This document shows, piece after piece, positions 1-13,088 of a DNA stretch of 64,000 nucleotides. Position 1 is the first letter of the stretch; every line of letters begins with the position of its first letter. The translations under genes were made by a program, and so were the position numbers. The notes under the pieces are model-generated. The model ran no database searches, was not told the origin of the DNA, and saw only the letters and a list, made by a program, of their open reading frames with translations. Source of the stretch: Tyto alba (Eukaryota > Chordata > Aves > Strigiformes > Tytonidae); the NCBI RefSeq assembly GCF_018691265.1, contig NW_024881327.1, positions 29,026,464-29,090,463 on the forward strand, in the 5' to 3' direction.

Positions 1-888
1 CAAGCACAATAACCCCACTGTGTTTAAATATAGTTTGCCTTCACAAATCACAGTCTCGCTGTTGGTGCTAATTGCTAGTTCTTTACCATTCGAGACAAAT
101 ACCTTTGCTGATCTCTTAAGCTGTTTTCTTTGTGCCACTTTCCAGAATCTTTTTTTCTTAAACTCTGTTTTTTTCAGTTTCTGAGAAAAACGTTTAGAAA
201 GTACAGGCTAGCCTTAATGAAAAACTGATTTCAAATATCAACAGGCATTTAGACCCAGAGTACAAATTTGGATTACATTTTTCCATCTGGAGTTTATGTC
301 TTGGAACAGGGTAGAGTCTGACTGTTTTTCTCTCTCTTTAACTCCTAGACTTTTCTAAAATTATGTGTTAACCGATTCTGTATTTAAAACCATGTTCAGC
401 TGACTACAGATCCTGATACAGACTGCATCACATAAATTCAGTGCATGTTTAAAGTCTGACACTCCAAGCTGTTAGTTTCATATTCAACACAGTTATTACT
501 AAATCACAGGTTTATGCTATGTGTGTTCATCTTCCTGGGTCAATCATACATACAGGTTCCCATGAGGAAAAAAAATCCATTTCTCTAGATTTTCATGGTT
601 TCAGCTACAAAGATAAGCTACTTTTTTAAGAAACAGGGGATAGCTTAAACTGTATTAGTGCCTCTTATTTCCCTCCTGATAGCCTCTCCCCTGTTATCTT
701 TTGCATCTTCAGATCAAACCTATAAGTGTAGATCTGTGCCGCATATACCACAAAGGGATATCTGTCTTTGATTGTTCCCATCATTCCAGTATTGTAAGCA
801 ATTTCCAAAAACCCCGCTTCTCATTCATCAAGATTTTCATCTGTTCTTCCAGACTGCAGAATAACATATAGGCTCATGCTTTACTTAC
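1..888 (-). other. GRXCR1: GRXCR1 intron 2, 5' part only
   Basis: Intron 2 begins at 888 on the minus strand with GTAAGT and runs out of the window at position 1. The stretch is AT-rich, with no repeat family, RNA gene or conserved-looking coding block that I can recognise. Exons 3 onward must lie further left. Confidence 0.85.
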
Positions 889-1128
889 CCCAAGATAATG
901 GCCATCGATAAACACAACAGGGAGTGAGGGAACTTCACAGACCTTCCTGCATCTTTCATCTAGTTCTTTTCCATAATCACTGTTCAGAGCAATGTTTTTT
1001 TCTTCAAATTTAACTCTATGGTTTTGAAAGATCTTTCTAACCAGTTCACATCTTTCAAAAGTGTTTCTCACCACACGAAGGCTGGTAGTATAAATTATTA
1101 TGCGGCCAAACTCTGGCACTGTTGATAC
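889..1128 (-). CDS. GRXCR1: GRXCR1 exon 2 (core of glutaredoxin-like domain)
   Basis: This exon encodes residues 133-212 and starts the glutaredoxin-like fold. Visible elements are the first beta strand RIIIYTT (141-147), the active-site region [12 protein letters not shown] (148-159), the helix and strand [21 protein letters not shown], then [10 protein letters not shown] and the [14 protein letters not shown] segment. That last segment carries the cis-proline (Pro202) and the first Gly of the glutathione-site GG pair, which is split by intron 2. The acceptor is a pyrimidine tract ending CCAG at 1129-1132; the donor is GTAAGT at 888-883. Both junctions are phase 0, so the exon is an exact 240 nt. 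Residue 148 is Ser (codon AGC at 1083-1081) where I recall Cys in human and mouse; Cys196 is also present. The remaining exons, with the end of the domain and the Cys-rich C-terminus, are outside the window. Expected total length is about 290 residues. Confidence 0.97.
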
Positions 1129-4100
1129 CTGGAAAAAAAATAAAAAAGGTCCCATTACATTCAGTAAGGTGTTAATGGCTTCCAAGTATTGAGTAATTTA
1201 ATTAAAAATATTTTTTAAGAAAAAGAATTGCATCCTGAAAACACAATGCAACATTCTTTATCCAAATGTAAAGATAGAAGAGGAGGAATTAAGTTCTTGC
1301 AGTCACCATCTTAAGGCTATTTAAACTGTTTATCTAAGGTGCAACTTTACTTTTTTCAGAAAGTTTTAGAGATGGTGAATCAAGTTAAAAATTTTCAAGA
1401 AACATATATTTTAGGTCCTGGTGGACTTCCAAATATGAATAAATCATCACCGTTTTGTTGATGTCTGACTCTGTTATAACAGTGACTCATGTTTGCACAC
1501 TCACAGTTTGGTACCCAGACTAAGTCTAAACTTGCTATCTCAGGTGTTGCTGATAGCCTCTTTTAAACAAGGATGGGAGCCTAAGCTAACCTTCATCACA
1601 TCCATGAGCCAACATTAACTTATAATACTTCAGGTCTTTCCACGCTGAACTAGGTTATGACAGCAGAGGGGAAGACATATCCTTAATTTTTAGTGTGGAT
1701 CCACATCAAATTACCCAAACATCCAACCAACAATTAAAAAGTACATTTTGTATGTATTCGGTGTCCAATTCAAAGCCCACTACAACTGGGGGAGGCAGCA
1801 AAATTTTCATATTACAATTCAGATTTGACTTCTTACCCCGCTTCTTCATATCTAAAAGCTTATGCTGCATCTTTCCATTCTGGGACTAAAACAATTAGAG
1901 AGTGTAAATATTACAGGGATTGGTTTGCCCAAGAGAGAGTAGTATATTTTCCAAAAGCCTGAGAATCATTGCTCTAAACAAAGATATTATGTTCAGGTAA
2001 ATATCTAAAACCCTAGCTTTTTAAAAAGGTGGTAAGATATTTCCAAGCTATTTGAACTGTCCATTATATTCAACAAATTATATTTAATCATTTCAGCAGT
2101 ATTCCAGGAGTAAAAACACAAGTTCAAAAATAAAAAGTAAGGATACCTGTAACACAGTGTAGCAATCTATGGAAAATTAACCTGGATGGGTGAATAGATA
2201 ATTTTTGAACTATGTCATGCAGTAACTGTAAAGACACAGTTGTAAAATTGGGCAGATGCCTTTGCAGATTTTGCCACATAATGAAGTCATAATTTACCTT
2301 ACTACATAAACGTAGAAAAAAAGTCACTTTAAAAATCATATTCTGCTTAGAAAGGTGTTTGCTAGGTTCAATGTACAGTGAAGAGTTCTTGGGAAAAACA
2401 TTTGCATTTCACAGATCACTTGTAGATCACTGGAAGTGTAATTGCAAGCATATGTAATGTAACGGTTTTCCACCTCCCATTCTGGGAAGGAAGCATGTTG
2501 TGACAGGTCAGTATTTACTTCTCTTTGAATGGATGTCAGAAGTTCAATTTTAGGAATGAATGTTACAAAAAGTAGGCTACTTTTCTCCAGCCTCTTTTCT
2601 AGGTTGAAAATCTCTTATACTGCTACTGCAGCAGTGACTCTTCTCCAGCATATTGTTCACACATTCCAAGTGAGAAGCCTAACTCATCCTCTACTTAAAA
2701 GACAAGTACTCTACATAAACATTGCCAAATATTTTAGTAACCACACATGGGTTGCTGGAAGGAAGAGGAGTTCATCCTTTTCAGAAGTAACCAAAAGGAG
2801 TTCTTAAAATAGTCCTTAAAAAAGATAATTTCACATACTCATTATTTCCTCCTCTTTGGAGTGAAAATACATTTTGAAGTGCAAAACTATTCAACAGGAT
2901 TGAAATTCTCATTCTTTCATAGCTCTAATCTCCAATGCTGTTTGTTCCCAGATGCCAGAGGCTGGCAGCATAGATACAGACAGTCATTATCTAGCGAAGC
3001 ATCAGGACTGTGGTGTCCCTACAGCATACAAATAAGCAGCTGAAGAGACGGAAAAATGGAAAGTTGTAAAGTGATCTGGAAAGATATCAAGTGGAAGGTG
3101 TGTACACAGAGTCACTTTTATGTTTATTCCTTTATTTTTTCCTAATGTGGCAGTGAAGAAATACCCTTGTTTGCCCTGCAAAAAAATATCAATGGCATTA
3201 ACTAAATAATTCTTTAGGTAAATTTTAGTAAACACCTTGTTTTCTATGCTACAGATGCACAGAACTTGTCCTTGGCAGGACTTTCTCATACCTGGAAAAT
3301 CCTTCCTGTCACCTGCCTGGAACTACACTGGTAATTAAAAATAGGAGTCAAGACAATTAGAGAGATTTACAGTTTTCCTTAATGAGAATCTATGCTAATT
3401 CTTATTTTGGTACCCAATTCAATGGCTACAGTCTGTAATACTTAATGACTAGAATAAGTTCTTGAAGTAAATCAGCAGAATAATGTTTGAACACTGTGCT
3501 TTCCTGAAGTTAAACAGAAGGTAACACTCTGGTTAATGGGCATGACAGAGGCTTGGGCTGTGGAAGTTGGACAGATGAACAAATCAAAAGATCTTGAGCA
3601 AGTTACATTGACCACTTTCTCACATTTCCTGTAAGTGGGATTCTTACTGAAACCTGAAGCTTATGGAAATCACATGGCCTGAGGTGGCAACTTTTGTGTC
3701 AGATTCAGAAAACCTCAAGCACGTGGGCCAAGAGTGTGCTTCAGAGAAAGTGTCCATGTAGAAAGATTGCTAAGGAAGGGATTTAAGGCTTCAGAGGGAA
3801 ATAAAGTTGCTTTAGTAACAATTCTCTACATCATTTACAGCTCTTAGTTTAACAGCACAGTACTACTATCTCCCCAAGGGTCCAAAGGCAGTATCTGTTT
3901 TACTGCATCAACCTCAAGAGCTTGCATTTTTCTTAGGAGCATCGAGTAGGCAGCAACGGCAGTAGCATGACCTGCATCACTTCATGGCACAGACACCACT
4001 CCCAGCGACTCAGGAACAGCTGCCTTTTTTCTCTCAGTCTAGAGAGAAAAAGCAACTGTTGCACCAGTTCAATCTTGTTCACGTTTGAACATGAGAAACC

Positions 4101-5763
4101 CAAAAGATCTTTCTTATTTTGTATCTGACTCAGTCTTTTCCCAGACTTCTCTACCAGGCAGAACAGGGCTTTTGCAAATGAGGAGTTAGTTACACTTTGG
4201 TGTACGACTGAGGGAAACCTGTCACTCTGACACCCCACTGGCATCCAACTGACACGGTTGCAACTAAATGTAGTCATTAACTGAGCGAGTCTTCTGAAAA
4301 CGGTGTGAGAGATGTCATCCCATGAGGCTAAATATGTGAGCTTAGCATCAAGGGAGACCACAGAACGGAGGAATAAATTGCTGATGAAAAAGAGGAGGCT
4401 TAATAGAGCTAGCAGATGAACAACAAAATGGAGGGATGCAGGGGACTAAAAAGGGACTGACTGAAAAGACAGAAATAACAAAACATAGATAATAAACCAA
4501 AATGTCAGGATACTGACAAAGGAGGAGTAGTAGAAACTAAACATAGAAATAGAATCATGAAAAAAAATGACCAAAAAGGAGACAGACAGAGAAACAAAAC
4601 AAAGTAATTGATAAAACAGAGAGAAGGTCACTGAAATACGACATCCTGAACCTTTTTTAAAAGAAATCATGAAAGGCACTGTAAGTGTACAACAAGAAAT
4701 ATATTACAGAACATGTGAATCTCCAAGTTGTTTCAATATTTTGGGGTATTTTTTAAAAAAACTTTATGTATTACTGAAGCTGCAGAAATATGAAAAATTT
4801 TGGAATCATATTCCTAAAATATGTGTTTGAGAATTTATGTTTTCTGTATGACAGCTGTCATGACAATAATAACAGACTTCTCAGTAGCTCTGAAAATATA
4901 ATATAAGTCAGGTGTTTCCATGGTGCTTCTGAAAGACAGTTAAATTTGTGTGCCATAAAACTCCCACAGATGTCTCTGGGTTCAGACCTTCCCCACTGCA
5001 TCTATTCCCTGGTTTCTGGATTCAACTGCAACTGAAGTAGAAGCAAAAAGAGTCCACATTTCTCTACTGGTCCCATAGCTACCATGGCCCTGACCAGTCC
5101 CTCCAGTCTGAACACATATCACTCACAGTCCTATTTGTGAGGTGAATTTATAAAATGAGTTACTGAATAATAATACTAGAATATTTCTTCAGCATATTTG
5201 TCATTAATTGCTTTCCCAAGGCTATAGTTTTTCTTTAATATCTTTTATGACATTTTTATGTCTGTCTTGCTGCCTTTGAGTGTCTATCTTTAGACCAAAA
5301 CTCATAATGTGGATATTTTTCAGCACAGCTAAGAGCTGACCAAATTTCAGAACTGAGGAACTGTTCCAAACCAATGCTTTTCTACTTTTTGTGCAAGACC
5401 CACTGCTGGACCTTGGGGCATAAAGGGATTATTCATAAAACAGTGGTAAGAGGTTTTTTTTTTTTAAACCTTTGTATATAACGATGTCTACAAGCAAGTT
5501 AACAGAAAAACCCAGTAGTAAGAAGAATACTCATGACGTTAACCTCATTTTTATTTGATTGCAAATGAAAACTGTGACAGCACCACTACAAAAGTAGTCA
5601 TGGGATTTATTTTTTTTAATCTTCTCTCTGGATAGAAGGCATAAACATGTGTTTTAACCCATTGGTGTGAAAAGAATAGCTATTTACATTCATATCTATA
5701 TATAGTTTAATTCAGTGGTGGCATCACAAATTTGCACTTGGTTCTTTTAAAGTATAAAGTAAC

Positions 5764-5870
5764 AAATGCAAATGCAAATGCAAATGCAAATGCAAAAAAA
5801 AAAAAAAAAAAAAAAAAAACAACAACCAAAGAAACAAACAAACAAAAAAAAAAACACAGAAAAACCCCAC
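5764..5870. repeat. (ATGCAA)n microsatellite plus A-rich tract
   Basis: Five hexamer units at 5766-5795 run into about 25 consecutive A residues and then an A-rich AAC/AAAC tract to about 5870. The hexamer array contains four overlapping copies of the octamer ATGCAAAT (5766, 5772, 5778, 5784). Confidence 0.9.
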
Positions 5871-6344
5871 ACCAAACCCACTCTATACTTTCATTATATG
5901 CATTATATGAGCAACTGTATTCTAGGAAAAGCAGAATATTTTTCTGTTAAGATTTATGGGCTAGTATAATACTTTGGCAAAAGCTGAAATGTTAATGCCA
6001 ACCTTTATCACATATGAGATTTTAAAAGGTTTTTACTATGTTCAGATATAACATTCAGCTAATGTTATTCATGCGGTAGTGAATTGCTTCTGTGACCTAA
6101 ATCAATGGCTGATATGCCCTTCTCTGTCTCAGAATATCATCTTTCAACACCTCAGAGTGTTCTACTGAAATATGCACCCCTTGACTCTGTAATTAGATAC
6201 TATCAAACTGGCAGAAGTATCTGCTGTCCACTAAGTTGTCTGAGGCAGGAATCTAGAGCACATTACAAACCCTGCACCAGAGATGTTTCAGTGAATAAAT
6301 GCAGCATTCATCATCTAAGGAAAATACTGAGCAAGAGAAAATAA

Positions 6345-6378
<34 letters not shown>

Positions 6379-6399
6379 ATATGCATACATATATATTTT
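6345..6399. repeat. Compound (GT)n(GTAT)n(AT)n microsatellite
   Basis: A GT run of about ten units passes into GTAT units and then alternating ATATGCATACATATATAT. It is alternating purine-pyrimidine throughout and likely length-variable. Confidence 0.9.
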
Positions 6400-6626
6400 T
6401 ATGAATGCTTGCATATCTAGAAGCTTTGAATTAAACTGCTCACTTCATAATTGGCATTGCACAGTTTATAGCTTGAATTAGTATCAATAACTGAGTGGCA
6501 AGAAGAATTGTGGTCTAACACTAATTTTCTGACTACAATCTGTTTTAGACTTCTTGTTTTTATTTTCCACTCAGGAACAGAAGGGAGGAAAATGGCTATG
6601 ACTTTCTTGCTGAAGAGGTTCTGCAG

Positions 6627-6695
6627 AAAAAAAAAACAAAAACAAAAACAAAAACAAAAACAAAAACAAAAACAAAAACAAAAACAAAAACAAAA
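6627..6695. repeat. (CAAAAA)n microsatellite
   Basis: About ten near-perfect CAAAAA units follow an A run. Both strands have open frames through it, but these are products of the repeat, not genes. Confidence 0.95.
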
Positions 6696-9600
6696 CAACT
6701 TAATTTCTGCAAGATTTAAAGCTTTTACTAGCTTTTGAGTTTTAAAAGGCTTTCGAAATGTATACTAAAAGTAATGAATGCTTTCTGAAAGACTATTTTA
6801 AAATAAAACGCTCTCACCCAATTTTTTCCTATATGACACTTCATCAGAACATACATGTTTTCCAAAATGTATAGCATTCAATTAAAAGCATACTTTTCAT
6901 CATATCACTGCTTAGATGAAAATGTGCAACATTCTTTGAATGAGATGTCTAGATACTGAAGGTCTGTGTTCTAGTGAAAGCTACAATATTTGCCATCACA
7001 ACAACACAGTACAATGCGAATGGAGTTACAAACCACTCCCTTCTGTCTGTCATTGCTGGTTGCCTGGTTCAAATGAAAGTTTTTAATGGCATTTTTCAGG
7101 AAGAATTGACTCATTGGACAGAAGACGTTTTCCAACAAACAGATGTCATCAACCAAATGAAAATGTTTTTCTTTGGCAGGTAAGATTTATTTATGCATAC
7201 AGGAGGAATTGCAAGCAGTCCCCAGCCACTTTGTGCACTCTTGATAAGAAATCACATTCCCTTCCACTTCACTGTTTGCAGTTCCAACCCTCAATGGACT
7301 CTCACACAGCTAAGCACTGTGCTCTCTTAATTGAAATTTAAGCACTCTCTTAAGTGTTTTATTACATTAAGACTGTAGCCCTGTTTGCATTGTCTTCATG
7401 GACCTGGCACTACACCAATATTCAGGAAAATTCAGAACCTGAACTTTATTCAGTTCAGAAAACTGTCCATTTTAGTAAAGCTCAGTAGAATAAAGCCTAA
7501 ATTTCTGCAACAATGCAAGTCATATACTCAAGTCAAATGATATACTGACCTTCTCATAAATACATTGCTTTAAAACCATTGCGTTTTTTCTTATCTAGTT
7601 TTGGCAATTACAGGGACTATACTGTAGGACTTGGAGTCTGTGACTCCCTGGGACAGTGGAATGATATCACCAGTTATCATCCTCATAACCATCATCAAGC
7701 TGGGAAGGCCTATCAATACCAATTTAAAGAGGGTATCATGAGCTGCAGTCCTAAACAAGGTAGGCAGGGTGTATGGGACAATCTTAAATATAGATCCTAG
7801 TCTTGCTTTCCCCAAGAAAGTGGTCAGGTCACTGTTTTTCTCAGCTTTTAAAATAACACAAATACTTGTTTTCCTTTTGTCTGCCCCCCACAAGCAGCAA
7901 CCCTAGGAATGTATCAATTTCCAAAAGCTGTATAGGAACACATCCACGTCTGTCTGATTGAGTGTCCCAACACAGGGCATGAATCATCTAATTTTTCTTG
8001 TTTCAGTTTCATAGGGCTAGATAATTCTGAGGTCACAGTTACAGAGACAGGCCATGATCCAGCAAGAACCTGAATTCTTTGATCTCTAACATATGGGGAA
8101 CTGTTGTCTCTCGTATCTACACAACCGCCACACACTGTTGATTGTAAAATAGCACAATTTTACCTCCTTAAGGTTGCCATCCTCAAAATTGTTCATCAAC
8201 TGCAACATAAAGTAGATATAGGATGGCATTTGGTATAGTGTATTTTTATATATATCTGTAATTCATTTGTACTTTTCAGGACATATATCAATTTTGGGGA
8301 TATCAGATGAAAATAACAAAAGTAATAATAATATTTCATATGACATTTATACTGTTCCTTTCGTTCTAAAATCACTTGATTGAATACTAAAAAAAAAAAA
8401 AAAAACAAAAGGAGGATGCCATGTATATGTGTATTACTCTTTCTGTTTCTCAAATAATACAATACAACATCATACCTTTTTTTCTGCCACTGCAAAGCTT
8501 TCCCATGTAGCTTCTGACACAGACCGCTGTTCAGGGGATGTCAGAGTGTTTTCATTTCAAAGCAGAAAAAACACTTACAGTACCACAGCAAAGGAGTACT
8601 GGGCATGACCCTGCCTCTGCCTGCTCTTTGTAATGATTCCGCTATTGGCGGATTCAGAAGCTACAAAGACTACAACAGAGCTCTCCTCCCAATATCCATA
8701 TTACCGTTCATCCAGCACACACCCACACAACCAGGATAAAGCCTGCTCTCAGGTGACCCGAGCTCAGATAAGAGAACAGGTTATCTCCCTAGGGTTCATG
8801 GTCTCTGCTAGACACTGATGCCTCTGGTTGTGTTGATTTTCTAAAGTCAAACTGCCTACTACAGGTGTGGCACTGACTCTGGGGAAAAATGCAACTCCTA
8901 TTCATCAGGGCACAGTGATGCTGTGGAAGTCAACCAGGGCAAAATTTATTACAGTGTTCAAATTAGTCAAAAGAAGATCCATATCTGTCCATGCCTAATT
9001 GGATTTTATTTATCAAGCATTCGAAGGTCTATCAGCATTTTCTTATTTGTTTACATATGCCATTCTACATATGATAGAAATAAATGAAACCTTTGAAAAT
9101 CAGAAGCAAACGATAATCCTATGAGTAATTCTAACCTAGTCTGCAATTCTTGCAGGAAGAAACACTGATATACTTGTTTCTCTCTTTAGCTTGCTTGCTC
9201 CTTATTTCTCTCTTCATATTTACCAATTTGACATCTCCAAGAAATTCTCTCCAAAAGAGAGGAGTCTCTGGAAAGACCCTTGGAAATGTTACATAGGTTT
9301 GTAAGAAAGGAGAAGCATTTCTTTGCCATGCAAGGACACTGTCCACAAAGACTGAAGGGGAAGAACAAAAAGCTACTGAAAATAGTTTTGTCCTCAGCAG
9401 TTTACTTGAGGCGCTAGAAGCTGTTTGAAAAAGGGGTGTCCAATAATCTTCTTTCACATCGTGCAGTTCTTTGAACTATTCCTGTATTCAGCAGAAGAGT
9501 CCTGAAGACTGGACTGTCCTGTAACATTGATTAAGTTACTTGTTGTAATCTGGCATATAGGGCGTAGGTTGAAACAGGTAATAGCTGAGCTGTTTACACT

Positions 9601-12600
9601 AGTTGGGTGTTTCTGTCTTCTATACCTTACAGTCCTCAAAAAATTAGTAGATCTCATCTCTCTTTTTCTTTCCAAAGGAAATACAATGACTTGAAAGAAA
9701 TGGTAGGATATTTTTGATCCCTGAAGTATCTTATGTTGCATAGTCAGCACATTAATGTATTTTATAGCTGATAAAATGTAAGCATTTAGAGGATCAGACC
9801 ACATCTCAGCAAAGTATTATCTCTTACATCCCTTTTTCTGAAGCAGCCAATTGCATCTATACAGGGACAATAATAGAATAAATTATTACATCAAGGAGTA
9901 ATAACGGCCAAAATATCATCCTGGAAACAGATAGCACAAAATTGCCAAAATGTGCTTTCTCTTTTTCAATTCCCATGTAAAGCCTTCAAACATAATCCTG
10001 GTGCGTTGTGAAAAACCTTCAAATGATACACTCCTCATCAAATACTCTTTATGTATCTGTTAATGTAACTGCCCAAAATGTTGCATATAAGTGAAATATA
10101 ATTACAGCGTTAATTGACAAAATGCTGTTACACTGTCCTTAAAATGCAGTTGAAAAATGTTTCTCAGATAATCCAGTGATGATAGTAAGAAAAAAAAAAA
10201 TCATGGATAGAGATTATTAATTTTTTTTTCATTATTTAAAAACCCTTCATTGTTGCAGACATCTCTGTCATTCAATTTACTAGAATCCTCCTCCCCTCTC
10301 ATCAGCCCTATAAAGACACCAATAAAAAGACAAAGTTAGGAAGCACAAAGCAAATAACAATAAAATATTAGGGCCAGAAAATGGTCCCATAGGTAATCTT
10401 TTTACAGTTGGCGAGTATAAACTTTGGACTGCCAGTAACTTTGAAATTTCCACTACCAATACAAAGGAAATATTTATGACTCCATTCATACAAGAAAAAT
10501 CTGACACATAAGTCAGGACAGTACAATTTTCTTAATATCACCAGCCACAGAAACAGCTTTCAGAAAATTTTCATCAATCAGCACAATCACCATGCAAAAA
10601 TAATATGTAATTATTTTTTAGGACAGACAGATTCAGTTCTTTGCCATTTACAGCAGGAAACTCCCAGTGCAATTTTAAGGCAGAAGACAGGAAACATCTA
10701 AACCAAGTTTCAGCAAAACATATGATAACTTCCCCCTTCATTTGGAAAATGTGCTGTGGGACCTTACACCAAAATAGACAATTGAAACCTGATATACTGT
10801 CTTTCAACCTTATTGTGATCTCACACACAAAATATGACTCTGGAGCCAAATATTTCCTGGATTAAGTAGTACTTAAAATCAGGTTTTGGGTGTTGTCCCA
10901 TTGCTTCAGTTTCTTTGAGTGTATCAGTTATAAACCATGGAAAGCATTACTCTAGGATAATTATTTTATATCAATTAGTTTGTCTAATGATACAGGTATA
11001 TTTGGAGTTTTTTAGCCAGTTCAAACTGATAACCAAGATTCAGCCCTGTCTGCCATTCACAAGGCATTCACTATATAAAGTGAATGAAACCGCAATATTT
11101 CCTAGAATACACAATGTAAGGGGAAAATATTTGTCACTAAGAAGGTTGACTGAAAGTAAATTTCACTGAGTGATTTTCTAGCTCTTGGACCACAACTCCT
11201 TGAGCACACATCAGTGACGATTCACCTGGATAAAGTTCCACAGGAGTTTCTCAGTGTATGCATTTTACCAAATACTGTGTTTTCTTGTCAGGTGAGCAAA
11301 GTGGCCTCAAACCACATGGGAAGTACACTTGCTTTTTCTGATATTGATCTTCATCTTCACTGAGAGCTTGAAGATTGAGCTTCTCAACCCTCAGTGTCAG
11401 GGCCACGGCACAATCCAGTCTTGTTCTTTCATCTGTTAGTTCGATAACTGTAATGTCAGCTCTGAAACGAACTGATCGGGAAAGAGGAAAGAAAGTTAAA
11501 AATTGCTCTGATGCTGCTCATCAAACAGCCTGTTCACCTATTACCCTCCTCTTCCCTCATCAATTCATTTCAGAGTAACAAGACCTCTCATACAAGAGGA
11601 AAAGTGCTGAGATGACTTTACTTATAAACACAATATTTGCAAAATTACTCTTTTGAGACAATGGAGAACACTAATCTATAAGACTTTTTCTTTCCAGCAA
11701 AACAAACTTAGTTTTTTAGTGGGGAAATGCTGATGTTTCTGATAAGTAGTTCAATTTTCCATAGCTGTTTTACAGTATATTTAATATGAACACACTGTAA
11801 TGCCTACCTTAACCTATACAGAACACATCACGCAAACTTCAGCCAGCACCTACCCTAAGAATGAATTTTCTTTGGCAATGGGTTATTACGTATTTCCCCT
11901 CTGTGTCTACTCTGTGTTGAAAAACTGATTGTAGTGTGCCGTAACCTGGCATCCAAGCAGGGAAACAATTGTTTTCTACAGGTGCAGTGTTAGCAGGAGA
12001 GTTATAAGCTAGTTTTACTAATGTTTTATTATCTGCCATATTTGATAAATAGCTTTCAGCTGAACAATCTGAGTGGCAATATAAGCAATTTCTATTCGTT
12101 TGATGTAATCACTGGATCAGGAAATTGAAACCTATACTTCTGCAAAGTTGTGCTACAAGAGGTGTAAGCTCTCTGATTTGCTTCTTGGGTCTTTGACTGT
12201 ATAAAACAACTGCTAATTATAAATGCTTATTAAATTTTAATACCACTTCTTTAGAAGTAGACTGTGACAGTCAGATACAGTTGAGGAGCTCAGGAAAATT
12301 CAATGGTTAAAACTGCAAAAAATTTGCAAAACTTCAGCTTCCCTTGTCAGAACTGAAGTTCTGGTGGAAAAATATATTAAAGGTTGTTCTTCTGGCTAAG
12401 ACAAAGTTAGGTAGAAAATTCACTATAGATGTGGGTAAAATATAGATTTTTTTAATTTGTAATAAAAAGAATGAACAGAAGGATGTTGGTCATCAACAGG
12501 TGTTGGTTGCAGTACAGTCTAAAAAAAGCAACCTACGTTGTCCCATTCATCTGGCTTTGCCAAACCTTCTGAATGCAAGGTATAATTGAAAACTCATGCT

Positions 12601-13088
12601 TCCCTAGTCCTTTGTATTTTCTCTTTAATGCAGAGAACTGTTCAGATTGCAGATGAAGCTTCCCTTCACCTCCATCAAGCCTGATTGCTCTTCATGTCTC
12701 TTCCAGGTCAAAGTCATCTCTCAGGACATTAACACCCAGTTTTCCCCAGGCCTCCAGGGTAGGACTCATATTTCCTCCAACACTAACAGCATGCAGAAGC
12801 CTTTCTTCTCCTTCCTCTTGCTTTCTACTTTTCTCTCAAAACAGAATAATTCACTGCCACACTTGACATTTCTGGAAGCTATTGAGGGACTGATTTAAGT
12901 GCAGCCCTTATCTTTTCATAAGATTTGTGTAAGGTCAAAATCACAAGCCTGTCTTGCGGGCAAGCTGCAAGAATGACTCGGAGCTAGAGATTTCCATGGT
13001 GCCAGCTCAGAAGTAGCCAGTGCCTAGTTATTGTGTTTCAGTAGGGCTAAGGATATAATGAATCAGTTAAAATGAGACATAAGCCCAC

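Noticed and set aside
3933..4361. 142-codon minus-strand open frame in intron 1
   Set aside because: No recognisable domain. About one frame of this length is expected by chance in 64 kb of six-frame AT-rich sequence.
6417..6738. Open frames rich in Cys/Phe or Lys/Gln on opposite strands
   Set aside because: They are translations of the (CAAAAA)n microsatellite.
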